Positions 36,766 through 47,137 of a DNA stretch of 64,000 nucleotides are shown here, piece by piece. Position 1 is the stretch's first letter; each line of letters begins with the position of its first letter. Position numbers and translations under genes: made by a program. The DNA comes from Halomonas korlensis (GTDB taxonomy: Bacteria; Pseudomonadota; Gammaproteobacteria; Pseudomonadales; Halomonadaceae): contig NZ_FPBP01000004.1 of the NCBI RefSeq assembly GCF_900116705.1, positions 276,287-340,286 of the forward strand, in the 5' to 3' direction. The notes beneath the pieces are model-generated. The model made no database searches. It was not told the DNA's origin and saw only the letters and a program-made list of their open reading frames with translations.

Positions 36766-39621
36766 ATGCCTATCGCCCCCCACTACGCTATTGCTCGACG
36801 GACCCGAGCGTTGCTCGGCCTGTTGGCCCTGTCTGCCATTCTGCTCGGCCCGGTCGCCGCGGATGACGCCCCCGAGGCCGTCGATGAGGTTGTCACGCCC
36901 AAGGTCAGCCCTCATGACAGCCGCGATTACCGTGTCCTGACGCTGGAAAACGGTCTTGAAGTGCTACTGGTCAGCGACCCTGACGCCGACAAGGCTGCCG
37001 CCTCGATGAACGTCGACGTAGGCAGTGCTCAGGATCCCGAGGATCTGGCCGGCCTGGCACATTTTCTCGAGCACATGCTGTTTCTAGGCACCGAAGCCTA
37101 TCCCGAGCCGGACGCCTACCAGGGCTATATCTCGCGCCACGCGGGCAGCCATAACGCCTTCACCGCGCCCCAGGACACCAACTACTTTTTCGACATCGAA
37201 CCCGACGCCCTGCCGGGTGCCCTGGATCGCTTCAGTCGCTTTTTCATCGACCCGCTGTTCAACGCGGATCGCCTGGAAAGCGAGCGCAACGTCGTCCATT
37301 CGGAGTACCTGGCGCGCATCCGCGACGACGGGCGCCGCGAGAACGACGTGCTCGACCAGCTGCTCAATCCCCGACACCCGATGACCGGCTTCTCGGTGGG
37401 CAGCCGCGAGACCCTGGCCGACCGCCCCGCCGGCGAACCACCCCTGCGTGAGCGTGTGATCGATTTCTACGAGCAGTACTACGATGCCAACGTCATGCAT
37501 CTGGCAGTGATCGCGCCCCAGCCGCTGGATGAGCTCGAGGCCATGGTCGTCGAGGACTTCGCCCCGGTTGACGACAACGACCTCGAACGGCCGGTGATCG
37601 AGACGCCGCTGGTGACCGCCGACAGCCTGCCGACGGCCGTGGAGATACAGTCGATTCGCGATAGTCGCCAGCTGCGCTTCATGTTCCCGGTTCCCGACCC
37701 GATCCAGCAGTATCGCCACAAGCCCGCCGACCTGCTGGCTCACCTGCTGGGCCATGAGGGCGAGGGCAGCCTGCTGGCCGTGCTGCGTGACGCCGGCCTG
37801 GCCGACGGCCTGTCCGCCGGGATCTCTCGCAACGACGGCCGCCATGCACTTTTTACCGTGAGCATCAGCCTTACCCCCGATGGCGCCGAGCGCCTCGACG
37901 AGATCGAGGCCACCCTGTTCGCCGCCATCGAGAAAATCCGCGACACTGGCCTGGAAGAATGGCGCTACAAGGAGCAGGCCCGGCTCGCCGAGCAGGATTT
38001 CCGCTTCCAGCAGCACGGCTCGCCGCTGGACGGTGCGATGCGCCTGGCCATGAATCTGTCACGCTTCCCGGTGCAGGACGTTCAGTATGCCCCCTACCGG
38101 ATGGACGGCTTCGACCGGCAGGCAACCGAGCGTTATCTCGATGCCCTGCGACCGGAAAACCGGCTGCGACTCTACAGCGGCCCCGATGTCGAAGGGGAGG
38201 AGATATCCCCCTGGTTCGACACGCCCTGGCGCAAGGTCAGCGTTTCCACGAGTCTAGACACCGAGCCATTGGCTGGCCTTGCCTTGCCAGAACCCAACCC
38301 CTACATCGCCGAGGATCTCGAACTGCTCGACGAACAGGACGAGCGACCCAAGCGCCTGCTCGACGAGCCAGGCTTCGACCTTTGGCACATGGCCGAGGCG
38401 AGCTTCGATACGCCCAAGGTGGAATGGCGGTTCAGCCTGCAACACCCCGACGTCTCGGCGACCGCGCGCGACGCGGTGCTCGCCCGGCTGTTGGCCGGCT
38501 GGCTGACCGACAGTCTCAATGAGACCCTCTACCCGGCGCGCCTCGCCGGTCACCATTTCGATGCTTATGCCCATGCCCGCGGGGTCACGCTGTCATTCTC
38601 GGGCTGGCGCGACCGCCAGGACCAGCTGATGAAGCGGGTGCTGGAGCAATTGCAACAGGGCGACATCGATCCGGCCACCTTCGAGCGGGTGAAGTATCGC
38701 CTCCAACGCGAATGGCGCAATGCACCTCAGGCCGCGCTGCATCAACAGGCCCAGCGCACCCTGGCCGAAGCACTGGTGCGCCCGCAATGGCCCACCAATG
38801 CCCTGCTGGAGGCGAGCCGCGAGCTCGACCTCGACGCCTTGCGCGACTTCCGCGATGACTTCCTGGCCGAGCTGCGCCTTGAAGCCATGGCGGTCGGCAA
38901 TCTGGATGCCGAACTGGCGACCCGCGAAGGCCAACTGGTCGCCGACGCACTTTCGCCCAGCCTCGCGGAGGCGCAGATTCCCGACCTGGTCCCGCTGCGC
39001 GCCGAGTCTGACCTTCCCGAGCTGGTCCCCGACACGACGCGCAACGAGTCGGTGGTACTGCGCTACCTGCAGGGCCCGGATCGTTCACTGGAAAGCCGGG
39101 CACGCCTGGCGGTGCTCGGTCAATTGATCGACACCCCCTTCTATCAGCAATTGCGCACCGAGGAGCAGCTCGGCTATGTGGTCAACGCCGGATATTCGCC
39201 GCTGCTCGACGCTCCCGGCATTGGCCTGCTGGTGCAGTCACCGGAGACGCAGAGCGAGGCCATCCAGGCGCGCATCGACGCCTTCCTGGCCGATTTCGCC
39301 AGCCGTCTGGTAACGCTCGACGATGAGAGCCTTGCGCCCTATCGCCAGGCGGTACACGACAGCCTGGTGCGTCGCGACACCAGTCTCTCGGGCAAGGCCA
39401 ATCGCCTATGGCGGGCCATGTCGTTCGGCGACACCGACTTTGACGAGCGCGAGAGACTGGCTGAAGAGGCGCTGGCCGTGGCCGCGGATGACCTCCGGGC
39501 GCTATGGCCTGAACTACGCGAAGAGGCTGTGGCCAGCGTCACCTTTGACCCGGGCGATGAGCCCAGCGACGTGGTCGAGCTGACCCGCCATCTCGACCCG
39601 CTGCCCGAACCCGACGCCTGA
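36766..39621 (+). CDS. ptrA: periplasmic zinc metalloprotease, pitrilysin (M16A) family
   Basis: Insulinase-type protease of small peptides. The 951-residue precursor, close to E. coli PtrA (962), has a signal peptide ending near VAA-DD and an inverted zinc motif HFLEH (His99, Glu102, His103), with ERNVVHSEY downstream as the distal Glu region. The C-terminal half holds the noncatalytic M16 repeats. The ATG at 36766 is preferred over 36730 because AGGAGAG lies just upstream and it begins the signal sequence. Confidence 0.93.
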   Translation: MPIAPHYAIARRTRALLGLLALSAILLGPVAADDAPEAVDEVVTPKVSPHDSRDYRVLTLENGLEVLLVSDPDADKAAASMNVDVGSAQDPEDLAGLAHFLEHMLFLGTEAYPEPDAYQGYISRHAGSHNAFTAPQDTNYFFDIEPDALPGALDRFSRFFIDPLFNADRLESERNVVHSEYLARIRDDGRRENDVLDQLLNPRHPMTGFSVGSRETLADRPAGEPPLRERVIDFYEQYYDANVMHLAVIAPQPLDELEAMVVEDFAPVDDNDLERPVIETPLVTADSLPTAVEIQSIRDSRQLRFMFPVPDPIQQYRHKPADLLAHLLGHEGEGSLLAVLRDAGLADGLSAGISRNDGRHALFTVSISLTPDGAERLDEIEATLFAAIEKIRDTGLEEWRYKEQARLAEQDFRFQQHGSPLDGAMRLAMNLSRFPVQDVQYAPYRMDGFDRQATERYLDALRPENRLRLYSGPDVEGEEISPWFDTPWRKVSVSTSLDTEPLAGLALPEPNPYIAEDLELLDEQDERPKRLLDEPGFDLWHMAEASFDTPKVEWRFSLQHPDVSATARDAVLARLLAGWLTDSLNETLYPARLAGHHFDAYAHARGVTLSFSGWRDRQDQLMKRVLEQLQQGDIDPATFERVKYRLQREWRNAPQAALHQQAQRTLAEALVRPQWPTNALLEASRELDLDALRDFRDDFLAELRLEAMAVGNLDAELATREGQLVADALSPSLAEAQIPDLVPLRAESDLPELVPDTTRNESVVLRYLQGPDRSLESRARLAVLGQLIDTPFYQQLRTEEQLGYVVNAGYSPLLDAPGIGLLVQSPETQSEAIQARIDAFLADFASRLVTLDDESLAPYRQAVHDSLVRRDTSLSGKANRLWRAMSFGDTDFDERERLAEEALAVAADDLRALWPELREEAVASVTFDPGDEPSDVVELTRHLDPLPEPDA

Positions 39622-39658
39622 AAAACTCGAAAAGAGCAGACACATCGCTCGCAACGAC

Positions 39659-39684
39659 GGAGCCCGGCCAATTGGCCGGGCTCC
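39659..39684. terminator. bidirectional terminator, ptrA/sbcB
   Basis: Perfect 26-base palindrome: an 11-bp stem GGAGCCCGGCC / GGCCGGGCTCC with an AATT centre. It lies 38 bases past ptrA and 31 bases before the end of leftward sbcB, so it can terminate both. Confidence 0.8.
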
Positions 39685-39714
39685 GTCATGTTACCCCCTG
39701 ACTATCGGCAGCGC

Positions 39715-41202
39715 TCAGTCGAAGGCCTGGGCCGGCATGATCGCCTCCACATGCATCACCAGCTCCTCGAGGATCTGCCGCTCCTGGTCATCAAGCGTCA
39801 CTTGATTGAGCCTTTCGATCTCGCGGGCGAAGGCCTTGAGGGTCAGGCTCGAGAGGGCGGGATCGTTCATCCGCGCCCAGCGGAAACTCTCCCACCGGGC
39901 CAACTCATCGCCTTCCAGGGTGTAGGGGTAGCTGCGCGCCCGATAGCGAAACAGCATCTCCTCGAGTCGCGGGTCCTGGAAGGCGAAGCTGGCACCGACC
40001 AGATCCCAGGGCGCGGTCTCGCGCACGCGCTGCATCTGCTGGCGGTCCGCCGGTGAGAAGAAGCCGCCTGCATAGAGCATCAGGTCCGGATCGCTCGGCC
40101 CCTCCAGCGGCGGCGCGGCGAACACCTCGGCGACGCGGGCGGCGACCTCGGGACGCGCGGCGAGCTGTTTCCAGTGCTCGCGACAGGCCACGACGTCTAG
40201 CCCCAGTCGCGCCACGATCTCGCCATACTCGCCCTGATGTGGGCCTTCCACGTCCTTGAGGGCACCGGCCGGAAACAGCACCGGACACTTGTTGATGTGA
40301 ATCACCTTGAGCGGGATGCGCTCGGCGCCCTCGGCTAGATCGTCGTTGCTGACGAAAACTCGCTGGCGGATCTGCTCGGCATCCAGATCGAACAGCGGGG
40401 CGGGGTCCATCGAGAGATCGTAGACGATCACCCCGTTTGGGTTAGTGGGATGCTCGGCCAGAGGCACCACCAGGGCGCTACAGCCGCGACTGGCCGGGTA
40501 ACGGCGTGAGATGTGCAGCACCGGCTTTCGCCCCTGCACGTCGAGCAGCTTCGCCACCTGCCGCTTTGAACGCAGCCCCAGCAGATGATCGAAGAGCCGC
40601 GCATTGCGGCTCTTCAGCAGGCGCGCCAGGGCAATGGTCGCCCGCACATCGGCGAGTGCATCGTGAGCGCCTTCATGGGCAATGCCGTTAGCGGCGGTCA
40701 GCGCTTCCAGCTTGAAGCTAGGCGAGCCGTCATCACGGGTCGGCCATTCGATCCCCTCCGGGCGCAGGGCATGGAAGGCGCGCACCACGTCGATCAGGTC
40801 CCAGCGTGAGTTGCCGTTCTGCCACTCGCGAGCATAGGGGTCGAGCAGGTTACGATAGAAAAGATGCCGCGTCACTTCGTCATCGAAGCGCAGGCTGTTA
40901 TAGCCCAGGGCGCAGGTCCCGGGTTCGTTCATCAGCGCCTCGACACGACCGGCGAACTCTGCCTCGGGCAGGCCGCGACGGCGTGCCTGTTGCGGCGTGA
41001 TACCGGTGATCAAGCAGGCCTGGGGGTGGGGCAGGAAATCATCGGCCGGCTGGCAGAACCACTCCACCGAATCGCCGATCTCATTGAAATCAGCGTCGGT
41101 GCGAATGGCAGCGAACTGGGAAGGACGATCGCGACGCGGATCGGCACCGAAGGTCTCGTAATCGTGCCAAAGGAAGGTCGTCGGGACGGCAGGCGGCGCC
41201 AT
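39715..41202 (-). CDS. sbcB: exodeoxyribonuclease I
   Basis: 3'-5' single-strand exonuclease of recombination and mismatch repair. The 495-residue protein has the DEDDh active site (HDYETFGADPRRDRPSQFA at residues 9-27, GYNSLRFDDEV, and HDALADVRATIALARLL), the SH3-like middle and the C-terminal exonuclease I domain. E. coli SbcB is 475 residues. It faces ptrA, with a palindromic terminator between. Confidence 0.95.
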   Translation of the reverse strand: MAPPAVPTTFLWHDYETFGADPRRDRPSQFAAIRTDADFNEIGDSVEWFCQPADDFLPHPQACLITGITPQQARRRGLPEAEFAGRVEALMNEPGTCALGYNSLRFDDEVTRHLFYRNLLDPYAREWQNGNSRWDLIDVVRAFHALRPEGIEWPTRDDGSPSFKLEALTAANGIAHEGAHDALADVRATIALARLLKSRNARLFDHLLGLRSKRQVAKLLDVQGRKPVLHISRRYPASRGCSALVVPLAEHPTNPNGVIVYDLSMDPAPLFDLDAEQIRQRVFVSNDDLAEGAERIPLKVIHINKCPVLFPAGALKDVEGPHQGEYGEIVARLGLDVVACREHWKQLAARPEVAARVAEVFAAPPLEGPSDPDLMLYAGGFFSPADRQQMQRVRETAPWDLVGASFAFQDPRLEEMLFRYRARSYPYTLEGDELARWESFRWARMNDPALSSLTLKAFAREIERLNQVTLDDQERQILEELVMHVEAIMPAQAFD

Positions 41203-41272
41203 GGGCGAGTCTCTCCGGTACTGTCATGGGCGAGAGCCACAGCCTAGCACAGCACTGCCTGCCGCTCAGCCG

Positions 41273-41524
41273 TCAGGCACGGGGCAGCGTGACGTTGAGC
41301 TCCAGCACCGAACAGTTGTCCTCGCTGTCGAGGCTGATATTGATGGCATCGTCATCGACCTGAACATACCGGCGAATCACCTCCAGCAGCTCCTTCTCCA
41401 GCATCGGCATGTAGTCGGGCTGGCCACGCTGGGTGCGCTGGTGAGCGACGATGATCTGGAGCCGCTCCTTGGCAACCGACGCCGACTTCTTGCGCTCTCT
41501 CTTGAGGAACTCGAGCAACTTCAC
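41273..41524 (-). CDS. minE: cell division topological specificity factor MinE
   Basis: Stimulates MinD ATPase so MinCD oscillates and division is placed at midcell. The 83-residue protein has the N-terminal MinD-binding/membrane helix ([20 protein letters not shown]) followed by LQIIVAHQR and the dimer domain ([13 protein letters not shown]). The GTG at 41524 overlaps the minD stop (GTGA), so minE is translationally coupled to minD. Confidence 0.96.
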   Translation of the reverse strand: MKLLEFLKRERKKSASVAKERLQIIVAHQRTQRGQPDYMPMLEKELLEVIRRYVQVDDDAINISLDSEDNCSVLELNVTLPRA

Positions 41525-42339
41525 CGGCGACCTCCTCCGAACATTCGGCTCAACAGGCTTCTCTTCTCGTACAGGTGGAAACGTAGAGGCACTTCCTCAC
41601 CGATCAGACGCGCCACGGTATCGGTATAGGCTTGCCCGGCGTCGCTGTCGGCATCGTGGGTCACCGGCACCCCTTGGTTCGAGGCCCGCAATACCGCCTC
41701 GGACTCGGGTATCAAACCAATCAAATTGATCGCCAGGATCTCGCGAATGTCATCGAGGTTGAGCATGTCGCCCGAGTCGACCCGCGCCGGGTTGTAGCGA
41801 GTGACCAGCAGGTGCTCCTTGATCGCCTCCTCACCGCGCTCGGCGCGCCGCGTCTTGGAGGCCAGCAGGCCGAGGATGCGGTCGGAGTCGCGCACCGAAG
41901 AGACTTCGGGATTGGTGACCACGATTGCCTCGTCGGCAAAGTACATGGCGAGCTGAGCGCCCCGCTCGATACCCGCCGGCGAGTCGCAGAGGATGTAGTC
42001 GAAATCCTTGCTCAGAGTATCGAGGACCTTCTCCACACCTTCCAGGTTCAGCGCGTCCTTGTCCCGGGTCTGAGAGGCCGGGAGGATATGCAGGTTGTCG
42101 ACCCGCTTGTCACGAATCAGCGCCTGATTGAGACCCGCTTCGCCCTGGATGACATTGACGAGGTCATAGACCACACGCCGCTCGCACCCCATAATCAGGT
42201 CGAGGTTGCGCAGCCCCACGTCGAAGTCAATGACCACGGTCTTGTTGCCACGCAGCGCCAGTCCGGTCGCGATGGCTGCTGCGCTGGTCGTCTTGCCGAC
42301 CCCGCCCTTGCCGGAGGTCACCACAATGATCTTGGCCAA
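41521..42339 (-). CDS. minD: septum site-determining ATPase MinD
   Basis: Membrane-bound ATPase that recruits MinC and responds to MinE. The start is taken as TTG at 42339, giving 272 residues beginning [18 protein letters not shown], the exact family N-terminus (deviant Walker A), with AGGAAG as ribosome binding site. An upstream TTG at 42360 would add seven residues without family support. Switch and Walker B regions (YILCDSPAG) and the C-terminal amphipathic membrane helix ([16 protein letters not shown]) are present. Confidence 0.96.
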   Translation of the reverse strand: MAKIIVVTSGKGGVGKTTSAAAIATGLALRGNKTVVIDFDVGLRNLDLIMGCERRVVYDLVNVIQGEAGLNQALIRDKRVDNLHILPASQTRDKDALNLEGVEKVLDTLSKDFDYILCDSPAGIERGAQLAMYFADEAIVVTNPEVSSVRDSDRILGLLASKTRRAERGEEAIKEHLLVTRYNPARVDSGDMLNLDDIREILAINLIGLIPESEAVLRASNQGVPVTHDADSDAGQAYTDTVARLIGEEVPLRFHLYEKRSLLSRMFGGGRR

Positions 42340-42400
42340 GTTGTGCTTCCTGTCAGTCAATAAAAAATGTTGGGCTAGCCGGATCAGGCACCCGTCTTGC

Positions 42401-43159
42401 TCAGGTTAGCGGCACGATGCCCAGCTGGTCATCCTGCAGGCGTACCTGTACGGCGGTCCCCAACAGGCGAGGATCGACATCCTCGAGCCGCTTGTAGTTG
42501 CCGGCCACGGAAAGCAACTCGGCATTCAGTTCACGACAGAAGATAACGGCCAGGGGATCACCGTGAATCCCCGCCAAGGCTCGCCCACGCAGAGCGCCGT
42601 AGACATGGACACTACCGGCGGCCAGCACCTCGGCCCCGGCATTGACGGCGCCGATCACGATCAAGTCTCCCGACGGAGCCGTGACCTGTTGGCCGGAGCG
42701 CACCGTACCTCGGTAGATACGCCCACCACCCACCGCACCTGCCGTCGGCTCGGGTGCTGCCACCTCAACCTCTGCTGCCTCGGGCTCGACGGGCGCGACG
42801 GGCGCGACGCTTTCCAGCGGCCGGGCACGGGCCGCTTCCTGCGGAGGAAACCAGCCAAGCCCCAGCGCCCAGGCCGACTGCTTGACCGGGTCGGGCCCCC
42901 CGCGCACTGCCACCGGCAGGAGCTTGTGCGCGCGACACACCGCGCAGATACGCTCCAGCGCCAGATGCGGCTCGTCGAGTTTCTCGACATTAAGCACGAC
43001 CGGGGTATGCTGAAAAAAGGCGGGCGATTGGCTAATCTTGCCGGCGAGCTGATCACGGATACGCTCGGGGTCGGCGCTGGTCAGCTCCATAACCGTCATC
43101 GGCAGCATGCCGCCCTTGAAGGTGAACGCCATGCCGCCCCTTTCCATGTTGAGACTCAT
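42401..43159 (-). CDS. minC: septum site-determining protein MinC
   Basis: FtsZ polymerisation inhibitor. The 252-residue protein has the N-terminal MinC domain (FTFKGGMLPMTVMEL), a variable Ala/Pro/Glu linker (about 120-145) and the C-terminal beta-helix (GRIYRGTVRSGQQVTAPSG, then YGALRGRALAG) that binds MinD and dimerises. First of minC-minD-minE; the gap to minD is 61 bases. Divergent from the DUF349 gene across 293 bases. Confidence 0.95.
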   Translation of the reverse strand: MSLNMERGGMAFTFKGGMLPMTVMELTSADPERIRDQLAGKISQSPAFFQHTPVVLNVEKLDEPHLALERICAVCRAHKLLPVAVRGGPDPVKQSAWALGLGWFPPQEAARARPLESVAPVAPVEPEAAEVEVAAPEPTAGAVGGGRIYRGTVRSGQQVTAPSGDLIVIGAVNAGAEVLAAGSVHVYGALRGRALAGIHGDPLAVIFCRELNAELLSVAGNYKRLEDVDPRLLGTAVQVRLQDDQLGIVPLT

Positions 43160-43452
43160 TGCCGAACTCCACGTCGGATAATATTCGGGATATTAGCTCA
43201 AAGCTAAGCGAGTGAATCGCTCCCTGCAACCGATCATATTCTCTCGGGGGAGGGCTTGTCAGTGTCTCCAATCAGCCACACTCGCGTCGCAGTTGGCCTT
43301 TTCCCCAGGCGCGACGCGTGCTTAGATAGCCTATGGTACCCGAGGCTTGCCTCTTTGCCGATCATCGCACCCAATAGCATTGTCTAAAACAGTTATCGAC
43401 AACAATAGTCTCGCACATCCCGTTGCGGGATCAGCCCATGTCAGGATGGCCA
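43160..43452. other. divergent intergenic region minC / DUF349
   Basis: About 290 bases with AT-rich patches near 43175-43250 and 43375-43415. It should hold both promoters. A loose dyad, TTGTC ... GACAA, lies around 43381-43410. No short coding frame, RNA or strong hairpin was recognised. Confidence 0.4.
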
Positions 43453-46284
43453 ATGTCTGGACTTTTTCGCCGCCTCTTTGCCCCACGCTGGCAGCACCCC
43501 GATCCAGCGGTTCGTCGCCAGGCCGTCGAACGGCTCGACGTCGCTCATCCTGAACAGCATCAGGCGCTCGAGCACCTCGCCCGGGACGATGACGCCAGCG
43601 TGCGCACTACTGCCCTTGCCCGCCTCAACGACCCGGCGGCACTCTTGCAGCTGCTCGAAGACGGGGCGGTATCACATGAACTGACGCAGCGACTGGTGAC
43701 ACTCGTGTCCGGCCGTGAGGGTCCGCACGACCTGGACAGCCGTATCGCCATCGTGGAACGCCTCGACGAACAAATGCTGCTCGCCGAGATCGCCATGAAG
43801 GGCGACAACCAGCAGCTACGCCTGGCTGCCCTGGCAAGGATAGAGGGCGAAGACGCCCTGATCCATCAGGCCTGCGACAATGGCATCGCCGCCGTTCGCC
43901 ATGCCGCCGCCGCCCGGGTAGAGAGCGAGGCCGGCCTGGCCCGGCTCGCCCAGTCCGCGCGCCGCGACCGTCAAGTGATGCGCCAGGCGCGCGAGCGGCT
44001 CAATCGCCTACGCGCCGACGCCGCCTCCCTGGCCGCCGCCAGGGCCAGACGCGATGCGCTGATCGAGACGCTGGAGCGACACGCCAAGGCCCCCTGGGAG
44101 CCGCTCTATGCGGGGCGCTTTCGCCATCTGATGCGCGAATGGGAGGCCTTGGGCGATGTGCCGGATGCCGAACTCGAAAGGCGCTACCAGGATGCCTGTC
44201 TGCGCTGTCGCAAGGTCATCGGCGATCATGAGGCCCAACAACGCTCGCGTGACGCCGACCATCTGAGGCGGGAAGGAGCCAATCAATCTCGTGAAGCGCT
44301 GATCGATGCGTTCGAGGAGAGCCTGGACGCGCTGCATCGCAGCGATTACATCACCGATCAGGACATCGCCAGCCTGCGCGCGCAGAAGCACCTTCTGGCC
44401 AACCGCTGGCAGCAACTCTCCGATCAGCATCTAGCCAACGAGGCGCTGGGCCAGCGCTATGATGCGGCCCGCCAGGCCTTCGATCGCATTGCCCAGGCCC
44501 GGATTCGTCTCGACGAACGCGCCGACGCCATTGAGCAGGCGCTGCAGGATGGCGATGACGACCGCCTCAAGGCCCTTATCGAGGCCTGCTGCTGGCCTAA
44601 GGATTTACCCCCCACGCCCTTGCTGGCAAATGCCTGCAAGCGACTCGCGGCCAGCACGAAGGACACAGCCGACGAACAAGCCAGCGCCCTGGCACGTTTC
44701 TCTGAAGACCTGTTACAACTCGAGCGCCTGCTCGAGAGTGGCTCGTTCAAGGGCGCCAGCCGCCTGCATCAGGGGCTACGCCATCAGGCCGAGGCTCTTC
44801 AACAAGTCCGCGGTCTGCCCAGGTCACGCCTTGCCGCCGAGTTGGCCACGCTCAAACGCCTGGGGGCCCGACTGGCCGAGTTGCGAGACTGGCGCGGTTT
44901 CGTCGCCGGACCCAAACGTGACCAGCTGTGCTTGGCTATTACCGAGCTTGCGGAAGATCCCACGCTTGGTGATGCCGAGCTTGACCGTCGGCATCGTCAA
45001 CTCGTCAAGGAATGGAAGTCATTGGGCGACGCCGCCGCCAACCGTGAGCAGGCGGCTCGCTTCCGTGCCGCCTCGGAGAAGATCCATGAGCGTCTGGGCC
45101 CTTGGCGTGAACGTATCGAGAACGAACGACAAAAGCACCTCGCGGATCGAGAAGCCCTTTGCGAGAAACTCGAGACGCTGCTTGCCCAGCCCGCCGAAGA
45201 AGCCGATCCAGACGCCCTTCGCCAGATTCGCGATCGCGCCAGGGAACAATGGCGGCGTAGTGCCCCCGTCCCCCGCGAGCATGCCGAGGCCATCGGCCGG
45301 CGTTTCGCGCGCATTCGCCATGAGTTGCAGACGCTAATTGACCGCCGAGCGCGCGAGATCGCCGATGTGAAGCGCGGGCTGATCGAACAGACCCGCCAGC
45401 TGGCCGAGCACCCCATGCCAGCCGCACGCCGCGCCGAACAGGCCAAGGCGCTTCAACAGCGTTGGCGGGCGCTTGGCCGTGCACCCCGCGGAGAGGAGCA
45501 AGCCCTATGGCGCGAATTCCGCGGCATCTGCGATACGATTTTTGCTAATCGCGAGGCCGAACGGGGCGATCAGTTGCGCCGCGACCAGGAACGTCTCGAC
45601 GCCATGCAGGCACTGATCGATCGCCTCGACAACTGGCAGCCCACCGAGAGCCGGGAAGCGACAGTTCTCGAACAGGCGATCCGGGAGGCCGCCGCGCTGG
45701 AGCCATTGCCTAGCGGACGTCGCACTGAAGGTATGCGCCGCCGTTGGTCGGGAATCGTCAGGGCCCGGCGCGAGCGGCTGGCCCGCCTGGGTGTGGTCGA
45801 TGAAGTCAACCGCTGGCGCCTTGTTCAGCCATTGCTGGCGGCCCATCTGGAGGCAGACGCCGCCTGCCTGGCGGGAGACAGCGTTGCCGATATCCAACCG
45901 CCGGAAACGCTGGCGCTGGGCGATGACATGTTCAGCGCCCATGCGCGTCGCAACGCTGCGCGCCACGAGCTGATCGACCAGACGCAGGTCGAGGAACGCC
46001 TCGCTCGCTTGCGGGTGCACCTCTCATTACTCGCTGTCGGCCGCGTCAGTCAGCGCGACGATCCATTGCGTCTGGCAATTCAGGTCGAGCGTCTCAACGA
46101 CAATCTTGGCCGCGAATCTTCACGCGCCGAAGAATTGCATGGCGTATTGCTGGAGCTCCTTGCTACCGGGCCGGTTCCCCCCTCGCTCTGGGCGCGAGAA
46201 GTCGGTGAGCTCGATCATATGTTGGAAAACCTGGCTCGCCTGCCGCCTCCCTGGCCCGGCGCTCCCCTGCCCAAAAGCTTGTGA
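43453..46284 (+). CDS. large DUF349/HEAT-like repeat protein
   Basis: A 943-residue cytosolic protein. The N-terminus (about 20-190) looks like short HEAT-type helical pairs (DPAVRRQAVERL, VRTTALARLN, QLRLAALARI). The rest is Arg/Glu-rich helical sequence with repeated DUF349 units, marked by W-x-x-L-G elements (EWEALGDVP, EWKSLGDAA, RWRALGRAP) at about 230, 520 and 680. DUF349 proteins have no settled function. The ATG at 43453 has AGGA six bases upstream; an ATG at 43438 is the alternative. Divergent from minC. Confidence 0.85.
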   Translation: MSGLFRRLFAPRWQHPDPAVRRQAVERLDVAHPEQHQALEHLARDDDASVRTTALARLNDPAALLQLLEDGAVSHELTQRLVTLVSGREGPHDLDSRIAIVERLDEQMLLAEIAMKGDNQQLRLAALARIEGEDALIHQACDNGIAAVRHAAAARVESEAGLARLAQSARRDRQVMRQARERLNRLRADAASLAAARARRDALIETLERHAKAPWEPLYAGRFRHLMREWEALGDVPDAELERRYQDACLRCRKVIGDHEAQQRSRDADHLRREGANQSREALIDAFEESLDALHRSDYITDQDIASLRAQKHLLANRWQQLSDQHLANEALGQRYDAARQAFDRIAQARIRLDERADAIEQALQDGDDDRLKALIEACCWPKDLPPTPLLANACKRLAASTKDTADEQASALARFSEDLLQLERLLESGSFKGASRLHQGLRHQAEALQQVRGLPRSRLAAELATLKRLGARLAELRDWRGFVAGPKRDQLCLAITELAEDPTLGDAELDRRHRQLVKEWKSLGDAAANREQAARFRAASEKIHERLGPWRERIENERQKHLADREALCEKLETLLAQPAEEADPDALRQIRDRAREQWRRSAPVPREHAEAIGRRFARIRHELQTLIDRRAREIADVKRGLIEQTRQLAEHPMPAARRAEQAKALQQRWRALGRAPRGEEQALWREFRGICDTIFANREAERGDQLRRDQERLDAMQALIDRLDNWQPTESREATVLEQAIREAAALEPLPSGRRTEGMRRRWSGIVRARRERLARLGVVDEVNRWRLVQPLLAAHLEADAACLAGDSVADIQPPETLALGDDMFSAHARRNAARHELIDQTQVEERLARLRVHLSLLAVGRVSQRDDPLRLAIQVERLNDNLGRESSRAEELHGVLLELLATGPVPPSLWAREVGELDHMLENLARLPPPWPGAPLPKSL

Positions 46285-46340
46285 CAAGTACGCAGAGCCT
46301 CGATGATGTTTATCGTGGCCCCGCAATGTAGTGTGGCGCC

Positions 46341-46373
46341 TCGAGCGCTGCCGGGATCGCCGGCAGCGCTCGA
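46341..46373. terminator. strong hairpin between the DUF349 and phaB stops
   Basis: Perfect 14-bp stem TCGAGCGCTGCCGG / CCGGCAGCGCTCGA with a 5-base loop. It lies between two converging genes (ends at 46284 and 46391), so it likely terminates both. Confidence 0.8.
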
Positions 46374-46390
46374 GACTGTCAGGCGAACGA

Positions 46391-47137
46391 TCAGCCCATG
46401 AACTGACCGCCGTTGATATCGACGTTGGCGCCAGTAATGAACCCCGACTGCTTGTCGGCCAGGAACGTGACCAGGCGAGCGATCTCTTCTGGCGTGCCAT
46501 AACGCTTGACCGGAATGGTCTCGCGAATCGCTTCCCTTACTTTCTCGGGAATGTTGTTGATCATGTCGGTGGCGATATAGCCGGGCGATACCGTGTTCAC
46601 GGTAATCCCCTTGGTGGCCGTCTCCTGCGCCAGCGACATGGTCAGGCCATGCATGCCCGCCTTGGCGGCGGCATAGTTGACCTGCCCAAACTGGCCTTTA
46701 CGGCCATTGATAGAGGAGATGTTGATGATGCGGCCGTAGCCGTTCTCGAGCATGCCCTCGATCACGCTTCGGCAGGTGTTGAACACGCTGTTGAGGTTGG
46801 TGTCGATGACCTCGTGCCACTGTTCAGGGGTCATCTTCTTCATGGTGCCGTCGCGGGTGATGCCGGCACAGTTCACCAGCACGCTGACGGGGCCGTGAGC
46901 CTCGCTGATCTCCTTCACCCCAGCGACGCAGGCATCGTAATCGGTGAGGTCAATACCGGATAGCACGATATTGTCGTAGCCATCGGCTTTCTGGGCTTCC
47001 AGCCATTTCTTGGCTTTTTCGGGGTTGTGATACCCCGCGACCACCTGGTAGCCATCGGCAGCCAGCGAGCGGCAGATTGCGGATCCGATACCTCCGGTAC
47101 CTCCGGTGACCCATGCGACGGGTGCTTGGTTGGTCAT
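46391..47137 (-). CDS. phaB: acetoacetyl-CoA reductase (PHB synthesis)
   Basis: NADPH-dependent SDR enzyme reducing acetoacetyl-CoA to (R)-3-hydroxybutyryl-CoA for polyhydroxybutyrate. The 248-residue protein has the Rossmann motif TGGTGGIG, the NNAG-like NCAG, the catalytic Ser in INISSINGRKGQFG and the YxxxK of NYAAAKAG, plus the substrate/cofactor loop VSPGYIATDM. The block GQFGQVNYAAAKAG is typical of PhaB rather than FabG. A damaged phasin gene lies 1.5 kb downstream on the other strand; no phaA or phaC is visible. Confidence 0.93.
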   Translation of the reverse strand: MTNQAPVAWVTGGTGGIGSAICRSLAADGYQVVAGYHNPEKAKKWLEAQKADGYDNIVLSGIDLTDYDACVAGVKEISEAHGPVSVLVNCAGITRDGTMKKMTPEQWHEVIDTNLNSVFNTCRSVIEGMLENGYGRIINISSINGRKGQFGQVNYAAAKAGMHGLTMSLAQETATKGITVNTVSPGYIATDMINNIPEKVREAIRETIPVKRYGTPEEIARLVTFLADKQSGFITGANVDINGGQFMG

